64,000 bases of DNA from an uncultured Clostridium sp. (lineage in GTDB: Bacteria; Bacillota; Clostridia; TANB77; CAG-508). Shown piece by piece: positions 55,366 through 64,000 of this stretch. The translations under genes and the position numbers were made by a program. Within the stretch, counting starts at the first letter, position 1, and every line of letters begins with the position of its first letter. The stretch spans positions 1 through 64,000 of the forward strand of contig CANPOS010000003.1 of assembly GCA_947575745.1 (NCBI GenBank), read 5' to 3'. Under the pieces are notes generated by a model. It was given only the letters and a program-made list of their open reading frames with translations, did not search any database and was not told where the DNA came from.

Positions 55366-57768
55366 ATGCAAAAGAAACATGAATTAAGTTATAAGAATTT
55401 AAAGGACTATTGTTCTACTTCAAAATTCAATTTTGAAACAACTGCTGAATTGGAAGCAACTGATAAAGGTATTGGCCAAGAAAGAGGAATTGTGGCTCTT
55501 GAATTTGGTTTAAATGTAGATGTAAATGGTTACAACCTTTATGTTGAAGGTCCAAGTGGCGTTGGAAAAACTATGTATACTAAAAACTATTTAAACAAAA
55601 TCTCTAAAAAGAAAAAAGTACCTTGTGATTGGTGCTATTTATATAATTTTGATAATCCAAATGAGCCTATTGCCCTTTCCCTTCCTGCTGGTCAAGGAAT
55701 TGAATTTCAAGAAACTATGGAAAGTTTTATAAAAGATGTTAAAGCAGACATTAATAAAACTTTTAATAATGAAGACTTTGAAAAGGAAAAAGCTCTTATT
55801 AAACAAGAATATGAGCAAAAAAGAAGTATTCTTTTAGAAAAATTAAATAAAGAATCTATGAAGTATGGATTTGAAGTAAAACCTGCACAAAATGGTATTT
55901 ATATGATGCCTATTTATGAAGGTAGAACTTTACAAGAGGAAGAATTTAATAAACTTGATGATAGTATCAAACAACAATATGAGGATAAATCTGGTATTGT
56001 TCAAGAACAAATTATGAGTACTATATCTGAAATAAAATTAATAGAAAAACAATCTGAAAAGAAGATTCAAGAATGGCAATCTAATATCTCTCTTCTTACT
56101 GTTAATGTTCATATTAACTATATAAAATCTAAATATAAGAGAAATAAAAAGATATCTCAATTCTTAGATAATATCAAAAAGGACATAATGAAGAATGTTC
56201 CTCTATTTTTGGAACCTAATTCTAATAATCAAGCTACTCCCCAACCACAAATGCAACAAGGCTCTCATCGTGAACCACCTAAACCTTGGTTAAATTACAG
56301 AGTTAATCTTTTTGTTGATAATAGTAAACTTGAAGGTGCTCCTGTTATAATGGATTCTAACTATACTTTCCAAAATATTTTTGGAAAATTGGAATATGAA
56401 AATTATATGGGTAGTTTAAAAACTGACTATACTATGTTAAAATCTGGATTACTTCAAAAAGCTAATGGTGGGTATATTATTTTCCAAGCAGAGGATTTGC
56501 TTTCAAACCCTGTTTGTTATGAAAATTTAAAAAGGGTTCTTCGTGTTAAAGAATTAGCTATTGACAATACTTTAGAGCAAAGGGCTGCAATGGTAATGGT
56601 TTCTTTAAAACCTGAACCTATTCCTCTTAACTTAAAAGTTATTTTAATTGGTAATGCTAATATTTATCATACACTATTAAGTATGGATCCTGATTTTAGA
56701 AAATTATTTAAAATCAAGGTTGAATTTGCTGATGATGCTCCAAGAACTGATGAAAATATATTGAAATTAGCAAGATTCGTTCATTCTTTTTGTGAGCAAG
56801 AAGGATTACCTCATTTAGACAAAAATGCTGTTGCAAGAATGATAGAATATGCTTCTCGCCTTGCAAATGATAAAACTAAACTTTCTACCAGATTTAATGA
56901 TTTATCTCAAATTGTCGCAGAGGCTGCAACATGGGCTACTCTTGCTCATTCAAAAGTTGTAACAGAAGATTTTATTAATAAAGCTATTAATGAAAAAATT
57001 CAAAGGGTTAAAAAATATGATGATAGATATTCTGAAATGATAAAAGATAATACTCTTTTAATTAATACAACTGGTGCTGAAGTTGGACAAATAAATGGCT
57101 TAACTATTATGAGTGTCGGAGATTATAGTTTTGGAAAGCCTTCTAAGATTACTGTAAATACTTTTACAGGAAAGTCTGGAATTATAAATATTGAACGTGA
57201 AGTTGAACTTTCTGGTTCTTCTCATTCTAAGGGTGTACTTATACTTAGTGGATATATTGGAGAATTATTTGCTCAAGATATTCCTCTTTCCCTTTCTGCT
57301 AGTATTTGTTTTGAACAATTATATAATGGTGTTGATGGAGATAGCGCCTCAAGTACTGAACTTTATGCCCTACTTTCGAGCCTTTCAGAGGTTCCAATAA
57401 ATCAAGCTATTGCTGTTACTGGTTCTGTTAATCAAAAAGGCGAAATTCAACCAATTGGTGGCGTAAATGAGAAAATAGAAGGATTTTATCAAGTCTGCAA
57501 AATGAGAGGATTAGACGGAAGTCATGGAGTGTTAATGCCTATACAAAATGTTAAGAACTTAAATCTTAGTAATGAAATTGTTGAAGCTGTTAAGTCTGGC
57601 ATGTTTCATATTTATGCTGTTTCAACTATCGAAGAAGGTATTGAAGTTTTAACAGGAGTTCCTGCAGGTAAAAAAGATAAATCTGGAAACTTCCCTGCTG
57701 GTTCTATTAATTATCTAGCTTATGAAAAATTGAAAAAATATGCAAAAGTAAGTAAAAATTCTATATAA
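55366..57768 (+). CDS. Lon-related (LonB-like) ATP-dependent protease, intact
   Basis: GPSGVGKTMYTKNYL; GDSASSTELYALLSSLSEVPINQ; VNEKIEGFY. Confidence 0.93.
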   Translation: MQKKHELSYKNLKDYCSTSKFNFETTAELEATDKGIGQERGIVALEFGLNVDVNGYNLYVEGPSGVGKTMYTKNYLNKISKKKKVPCDWCYLYNFDNPNEPIALSLPAGQGIEFQETMESFIKDVKADINKTFNNEDFEKEKALIKQEYEQKRSILLEKLNKESMKYGFEVKPAQNGIYMMPIYEGRTLQEEEFNKLDDSIKQQYEDKSGIVQEQIMSTISEIKLIEKQSEKKIQEWQSNISLLTVNVHINYIKSKYKRNKKISQFLDNIKKDIMKNVPLFLEPNSNNQATPQPQMQQGSHREPPKPWLNYRVNLFVDNSKLEGAPVIMDSNYTFQNIFGKLEYENYMGSLKTDYTMLKSGLLQKANGGYIIFQAEDLLSNPVCYENLKRVLRVKELAIDNTLEQRAAMVMVSLKPEPIPLNLKVILIGNANIYHTLLSMDPDFRKLFKIKVEFADDAPRTDENILKLARFVHSFCEQEGLPHLDKNAVARMIEYASRLANDKTKLSTRFNDLSQIVAEAATWATLAHSKVVTEDFINKAINEKIQRVKKYDDRYSEMIKDNTLLINTTGAEVGQINGLTIMSVGDYSFGKPSKITVNTFTGKSGIINIEREVELSGSSHSKGVLILSGYIGELFAQDIPLSLSASICFEQLYNGVDGDSASSTELYALLSSLSEVPINQAIAVTGSVNQKGEIQPIGGVNEKIEGFYQVCKMRGLDGSHGVLMPIQNVKNLNLSNEIVEAVKSGMFHIYAVSTIEEGIEVLTGVPAGKKDKSGNFPAGSINYLAYEKLKKYAKVSKNSI

Positions 57769-57837
57769 TAAATTATAAAAGGCTGACGGGAGTGGTAAAA
57801 TGCACCACTCCCGTCAAACCTTTTATTCCCTTAATCG
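57765..57837. repeat. Direct repeat copy 1 containing terminator-like hairpin
   Basis: ataataaattataaaaggctgacgggagtggtaaaatgcaccactcccgtcaaaccttttattcccttaatcg. Confidence 0.9.
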
Positions 57838-58183
57838 TACTCTGAAACAGGAGAATACATATATATAAAAGGAATTTTTGAAAATTAAAAGGAAATATTT
57901 CTAATAGATTATTTATATAAAAAATGAGATGTTTAAAATATATAAATAATAGTTGAAAAAATAAAGTGACTATGATAATATAGAAATGATTAAAATATGT
58001 GCATACATAAAAATCAAACTGAAGCAAAATCAGTAGAAGATCCAGAACTATTAACTTGCTATCACTATGGCAGAAGCTATTTGAATACCCAAGATGACAT
58101 ACTAGCATATTTGAATTTCAAATGTGCTAGTATAGCATAGAAGAATTAAAGCAAGTAAGAATAAATTAAAGGAGGAACTAAAA

Positions 58184-59710
58184 ATGTTTTGTAAAAAATG
58201 TGGGAATGAAATTAAAGACGGAGATGAAAAATGTAACAAATGTGGCAACACTGTAAAAAATAAAAAGTGGAAAATACTTTTATTATTAGTAATTGCAATT
58301 ATTATAATAGTCACTACTATTTTTGCAGTTACTTTATTATTAAAAAATAATAGTAATCAAAGTGTAGAAACTTCAACTAATGCAGAGAAAAATAAAGATG
58401 ATAATGAGAATAAAAATACAGAATTTAATTCTTCTAGTGCTAACGCTAGTGCAAATGGGACTTCATCAATAAGTTTTGCAACCTTAAAAGCAGATGACAA
58501 AAGTTTTGACAAAACCCAAAAAACTCTTATAGACTATTTTGACAATAATTATTTTGAATTTGGAATTGCATTATCTCAACAATATCCACAAATATTTAAA
58601 GGTGCAAAAATTAAAACAAATGCTTCGATTGTTAAAGTATTAAAATCAACAGATACAGAATTTGAAGTAGTTGCTGTCCAAGAAGGAGACCTTTTAGCAG
58701 CTGATATATATACTGGTGAACAGACAATATTAAGTAATGGAAATGTAAAAAATGTTGATGAATATAGTGAGAATGAGTTGATGATAATAAAAGGTCCTCA
58801 ATTAAATAAACGCTTGACAAAAGGAGATGCAATTACTTTATATGGTAGATATAATAATGTAGAAACTTTTGAAATAGACGGAAAAAGTTACATTTTACCA
58901 GTTATTGATACTATAAATATTATACAATTAAGTAATGGAAATAAAGATGGAAATTATAGATTTAATTTAGATACTGCTAAAACAGTTGCTGAATATATAT
59001 TTGGAAAAGATATAAAAATAAGTTCACCAGCTAAAGGAGAGGACTATAATTTTGAGGCCTATTATACATTAGACCCTTTTTATAAAATTACTTTAGATAA
59101 CCAATCAAATGCAAATTTTAGTACCTTTAATATATATAGAACTTATGGATTAATTAGTTATAATGAAGTATCAAAAAATACAGTAAAAAACCTATTTATA
59201 GGTGCTGATTTCCAACATTATATTGTAAGTACTTATGATAAAAATCTGAAACATGTTTATATAGACTATTTTGATAAAGATTTAAAAAAATTATGGAGCA
59301 GAGAGTTTGATTATAATTCTAGTGAAGTTATAAGTCCTATAGATTACACTTCAACTCAACTAGCAATAGTAATAGACAATGACCTACACTTAATTAATTT
59401 GGAAACAGGAGAAGATATATTTGAGCCTGTTTTAGTTGGAACAAAAATAAAACTACATATGATGACAGATGGAATTATATTAATTGGAAATGACAATAAA
59501 GATACAATAATGAAAGTAGGTTTAGATGGTAATATAATATTTAGAACAAATGGTAATACTAGGATGAGTGATATTGGCTATGCACAAACACAAATAGTTA
59601 ATGGTAAAATGGTTATCTATCTTGAGGGAACAGATAAAGAAGGATTACCATATGATAAACATTTAGTGCTAAATAGTGATGGCTCAATTGAAACTTCAAC
59701 AAATGAATAA
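58184..59710 (+). CDS. Zinc-ribbon domain membrane protein, flanked by direct repeats
   Basis: MFCKKCGNEIKDGDEKCNKCGNTVKNKKWK + TM. Confidence 0.8.
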   Translation: MFCKKCGNEIKDGDEKCNKCGNTVKNKKWKILLLLVIAIIIIVTTIFAVTLLLKNNSNQSVETSTNAEKNKDDNENKNTEFNSSSANASANGTSSISFATLKADDKSFDKTQKTLIDYFDNNYFEFGIALSQQYPQIFKGAKIKTNASIVKVLKSTDTEFEVVAVQEGDLLAADIYTGEQTILSNGNVKNVDEYSENELMIIKGPQLNKRLTKGDAITLYGRYNNVETFEIDGKSYILPVIDTINIIQLSNGNKDGNYRFNLDTAKTVAEYIFGKDIKISSPAKGEDYNFEAYYTLDPFYKITLDNQSNANFSTFNIYRTYGLISYNEVSKNTVKNLFIGADFQHYIVSTYDKNLKHVYIDYFDKDLKKLWSREFDYNSSEVISPIDYTSTQLAIVIDNDLHLINLETGEDIFEPVLVGTKIKLHMMTDGIILIGNDNKDTIMKVGLDGNIIFRTNGNTRMSDIGYAQTQIVNGKMVIYLEGTDKEGLPYDKHLVLNSDGSIETSTNE

Positions 59711-59799
59711 TTTAAGCAATAAACTAAAGTTCCAAGCACAACTTAAATGCAAGGAACTTTTCTTTTTGTTATAAGAATAAGCTACAAAAGTAGTCTGAA

Positions 59800-59871
59800 A
59801 TAATAAATTATAAAAGGCTGACGGGAGTGGTAAAATACACCACTCCCGTCAAACCTTTTATCCCTTAATCG
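59800..59871. repeat. Direct repeat copy 2 containing terminator-like hairpin
   Basis: Near-identical to 57765-57837. Confidence 0.9.
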
Positions 59872-60081
59872 CCTCCTTAAGCAGGGTATCGACCTTCAAG
59901 TTATCGGACATCGCCAGCAGATCCATAGCCTCATGGGAACTTCTGCCAGTTGATCAGTTTGGCGGTCTTAATCGCCTTATTGACCTCTTCCCGAAGAGTC
60001 TGGTCGACTTTCCATCTGTGAGTCAACCACCTTCCCGTTTCTGCCATGCGATCATAGAGAATGTTTGCCATAATCTGACAC
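59869..60081 (-). pseudogene. Small GC-richer island gene with one frame disruption not of CGGN type
   Basis: MANILYDRMAETGRWLTHRWKVDQTLREEVNKAIKTAKLINWQKF / HEAMDLLAMSDNLKVDTLLKEAIKG. Confidence 0.55.
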
Positions 60082-60193
60082 TCCTTTTTGTTTTTGCAAA
60101 GCAATATTTAGCTTTACATAAGTTAATTATAACACAAAAGATTACATAAATCAATTATGTAATCTTTTTTTATATGTATATCCTAAAATTTCT

Positions 60194-60607
60194 CTATTGA
60201 TTGTCCATGTTACTTAAATTTTCTACTTGTTGTTTCCATTGTTCTACTGTTACATCATTTTCTTCCATTAGCTTTTTTCCTTCATCCATAAGTTGTTGTA
60301 CAGTTTTATTATAGATATTTTTATACATTATACTTTCGTCTTGTGAATTCATATATTCTTCACTAAATCCATCTGTCATCATATAATACATACAAGCATA
60401 TGCATAGTAATAAAGGTCATCTGCTTCTCCAAGTTGTCTTTCTAAGTCTTCTGTTACTTTTTCGTAATTTTCTGCTGTGATAACTTCTTCTCTAATCTTA
60501 GAAGCTTTTCCACTATTTATTAAGAAAAATGCTCCTACTGCTAATATCACTACTAAAACTACTGCTAATACAATGTAAATTATCTTTTTGTTCTTTCCTT
60601 CATTCAT
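60194..60607 (-). CDS. Hypothetical membrane-anchored protein
   Basis: 137 aa with N-terminal TM. Confidence 0.6.
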   Translation of the reverse strand: MNEGKNKKIIYIVLAVVLVVILAVGAFFLINSGKASKIREEVITAENYEKVTEDLERQLGEADDLYYYAYACMYYMMTDGFSEEYMNSQDESIMYKNIYNKTVQQLMDEGKKLMEENDVTVEQWKQQVENLSNMDNQ

Positions 60608-60681
60608 GAAAATTTCCTCCTTCTATTTAATATAAATGAAGTATATTACAATTTATGACATAAGTCAACCTATTATTTCCA

Positions 60682-62580
60682 TTATTTTATATTCTCTAGA
60701 ACTTCAAAAAATGTTTTTTCTACTCCTCTTGCTATACTCTCTGCATCAAGCTCATACTTTTTCTCTATTTCAGATACACTTCCATGTTTTACAAACTCAT
60801 CTGGATATCCAAACTTTTTTAATTTTATATTATTATTAGCATTTGCGTCATTTATCACTTCCTCTACTGCATCTCCGAAGTCCACCTTGTAAAATATTAT
60901 CTTCTATTGTAATTACTTTCTTAGTTTTTGCAATAGAATTAAATATTACATCTTTATCTATTGGTTTTAAGAATCTTGCATTTATTACTTCTACACTTTT
61001 TCCTTTTTCTTCTAAAATATTTGCAACCTCTACTGCTCTTTCTACCATTTTTCCTATAGCTATTATACTTAAGTCACTTCCAGTTTTTAATATCTCTGCT
61101 TGTCCTAATCTAATATCCTGACATGTATCAAATTTTATCTTTCCCTCTCCTCCTCTTGGGTACCTAATAACTACTGGTCTATTAAGTTTTACTGCAAATT
61201 CCAACATTTCTTCTAATTCTTTAAAATCTTTTGGTGCCATTACTGTAATATTTGGTATCATAGAGAAAAATGATAAATCGAATACTCCTTGATGTGTTTC
61301 TCCGTCATTTCCAACTATTCCAGCTCTGTCAACACACATTACTACTCCAAGGTTTTGTATACATATATCATGTATTACTTGATCAAATGCTCTTTGATAA
61401 AATGAAGAATAAATTGGTACTACTGGTATCATTCCATTTTTTGCAAGTCCTGCTGCAAAACCTATCGCATGTTGCTCTGCAATTCCCACATCAAAGGTTC
61501 TTTCTGGTAATTCTCTTGCAAATGCTGTAAGTCCAGTTCCATCCTTCATTGCTGCTGTTATTGCAACTATTTTGTCATTCATTCTTGCCATTTTTAATAA
61601 TTTATCTCCAAATACCTTTGAATAATCTGTTGATTTCTCTTTTTTGCTTTCTCCTGTTTTTATATCAAAATTTGATGCACTGTGAAATTTGTCTGGATTT
61701 TCTTCTGCTGGTTTGTATCCTTTTCCCTTTTTTGTTACTACATGTATCAATACTGGTCCTTCTAAGTCTTTACTTATTCTTAAAATGTTTTCTAACTTAT
61801 CAATGTCATGTCCAGCTACTGGGCCTAAATACTTAAATCCTATATCTTCAAAAAGCATATTAGGTAATAATAATTGTTTTATACTATACTTTATTTTTCT
61901 TATAAATCGTATAATTCTATTTCCACCCTTAGGTAGCATTGTGACTATCCTCTTTACACAGTCACTTGACTTTTTGTAAAATTTCCTAGTTCTTGCTTTG
62001 CTTAAGAACATTGATATTCCTCCAACATTCTTAGATATACTCATTTCATTATCATTTAATATTACTATTAAATTTGTTTTCATAGCTCCTGCATGATTTA
62101 ATGCTTCTAATGCCATTCCTCCTGTTAACGCTCCGGTCTCCTATTACTGCTATTATATGTTCTTTTTTTTCTTCTCCTTTCAAGTCTCTTGCAATTGCCA
62201 TTCCAAGTGCTGCTGAAATAGATGTACTACTATGTCCTGTGTCAAAACTATCGTATTCTGATTCTATTTGCTTTGGAAAACCTGCCATTCCTTCAAATTG
62301 TCTTAATGTTGGCATTTTATCTTTTCTTCCTGTTAAAATTTTATGTACATAACTTTGGTGGCCTACATCCCAAACTATTTTATCAAATGGTGTATCAAAA
62401 ACACTATGTAGTGCTATTGTTAGTTCTACTACTCCCAGATTAGAAGCTAAATGCCCTCCTGTTTTTGATACTGTATTTATTATTAATTCCCTAATATCTC
62501 CTGCAAGTTCTTTTTTTTCTTTTATTGTTAATTTCTTTAAATCTTTTGTACCGGTTAACTTTGTCTAAAATTTTTGCCAT
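60682..62580 (-). CDS. dxs: 1-deoxy-D-xylulose-5-phosphate synthase, three recoding events (CGGT, CGGA, CGGA)
   Basis: Joined at 62551-62553 ([14 protein letters not shown]), 62133-62135 ([17 protein letters not shown]), 60875-60877 ([15 protein letters not shown]). Confidence 0.95.
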
Positions 62581-62675
62581 TTTATCTTATCCCTTCCTTA
62601 AGATGTAAATCATTTTTATAACAATATCATACCATAAAAATAAGGCGTATGCAACGCCCTATTATATATCTAACT

Positions 62676-63333
62676 TTACATTTTTCTAAATACACCAGCT
62701 ACTTTTCCAAGTATCTTACAGTCTGGTACAATTATCGGATCCATTGTAGAATTTTCTGGTTGAAGTCTAATATGATCTTTTTCTTTGTAGAATGTTTTTA
62801 CTGTTGCCTCGTCTTCTATCAAAGCTACAACAATTTCTCCATTATTTGCTGTATTTTGTTTTTTTATTAATATGTAGTCTCCGTCTAGTATTCCAGCCTC
62901 TATCATGCTTTCCCCTCTTACTGTAAGCATGAAACTTTCTGAATTACCAACAAAATCTATTGGTATTGGGAAAGTATCTGTAACATTTTCTACTGCAAGT
63001 ATTGGTGCTCCTGCTGTTATTTTTCCAATTACAGGTACTTCTACTAATTCCTTTGAAGTATAAAAATCTTTTTTATTGTCTAGTTCTTTCTTTCCTTCTC
63101 CGCCTTTTAATAGTCTTAAAGTTCTTCCCTTTTGATTTTCTTTTTTAATATATCCTTTTTGCTCTAATTTTGCTAAATATCCATGTACTGTTGCAGTAGA
63201 TTTAAGTCCTACTGATTTTCCTATTTCCCTTACAGAAGGTGCATATCCGTACTTCTGCTATTTGTTTTTCAATGCATTTTAAAATTGCTTTTTCTCTTTT
63301 ATTTAATTCAACTGTGCTTTTTTTTCTCCCCAC
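62676..63333 (-). CDS. lexA: LexA repressor, one CGGA recoding event, GTG start
   Basis: Joined at 63247-63249: [30 protein letters not shown]; autocleavage/peptidase domain. Confidence 0.93.
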
Positions 63334-63458
63334 TTTTATCACTCCTCATATTATTTGTTAAAATAATATCACAAAAACAAATAGTTGTCAAACAAATTTT
63401 TGATATTTTACTTATATTTTTATGACATATTATTTTTTACTTTTAATAAATTTATATT

Positions 63459-64000
63459 ATGAGTAGGATAAAACTTTTTTTATTTAACACAATAATTTTA
63501 ACTGCTACCTCTCTTTTTATGAGCTGTATTAATATTTTCTTTGATATATATATTGCTAATAAGCTTGGAAGTGAAGGTGCACGGTATCTTTGAGCTAATT
63601 ATGTCTGTTTATACTTTTGCAATTACTTTTGCAAATTCAGGCATAAGTCTTGCTGCAACTAGAATTGTTGGAGAGGAACTTGACGGAAATAGTGGAAGAC
63701 GGTATAAAAGTTGCAATGAGAAAATGTATAGTGTATAGCCTTTCTTTTGGTGTTATTGCCTGCATTTTCTTTATTTTGTGCGCTCCTTACCTTTCTTCTG
63801 TATTATTGCATGGTAAAATTACTTCTATGCCAATTTATGTTATGGCTATGGGACTTCCTTTTACTTCCCTTACGACTTCTTTAAGTCGGATATTTTACTG
63901 GTGTTAGAAGGGTTTCTAAAACATCTTTAAGTAGGATTTTAACTATGACTATTCAAGTTGCTTTAACTTGCTTTTTCTTATATGCCATGCCTTCTTCTGA
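63459..64000 (+). CDS. SpoVB/MATE-like polysaccharide transporter (partial at window end), three recoding events
   Basis: CGG at 63582-63584 (EGA-G-IFELIMSVYTF), 63700-63702 (GNSGR-G-IKVAMRKC), 63887-63889 (TTSLS-G-YFTGVRRVSK). Confidence 0.92.

Overview
This is an AT-rich, low-GC Firmicutes (Clostridia-like) chromosomal window of about 50 housekeeping and accessory genes. It also carries a tRNA-Leu-integrated 5.1 kb mobile element and several short GC-richer orphan-gene islands. The main result is that 22 genes look frameshifted in the ORF track (mutS, miaB, fbp, recD2, rpe, rsgA, tsaD, folD, ysxC/engB, tsaB, rimI, dxs, lexA, spoVB-like, yoeB and others). All 49 discontinuities I could resolve follow one rule: an in-frame CGG followed by any base N is skipped by +1, so that CGGN is read as one glycine (GGN). 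I counted 42 CGGA, 6 CGGT and 1 CGGC by hand. In the well-conserved families the restored residue falls on an invariant Gly ([19 protein letters not shown] region, AGGVSAN, GDGALTGG, GPGSFTG). No resolvable native gene uses in-frame CGG as Arg. The window also encodes a tRNA-Gly(UCC) at 53588..53661. Its anticodon loop is CU-UCC-G-A, with G37 instead of A37 and a U30xC40 mismatch in the anticodon stem. The 4-nt string UCCG is the exact complement of CGGA. I propose that this is a natural quadruplet-decoding (CGGN = Gly) translation system. Short GC-richer island genes in the same window still use CGG as a triplet Arg codon (9 of 9 sites), suggesting recent acquisition from normal-code donors. 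All counts come from manual reading and need to be recomputed.
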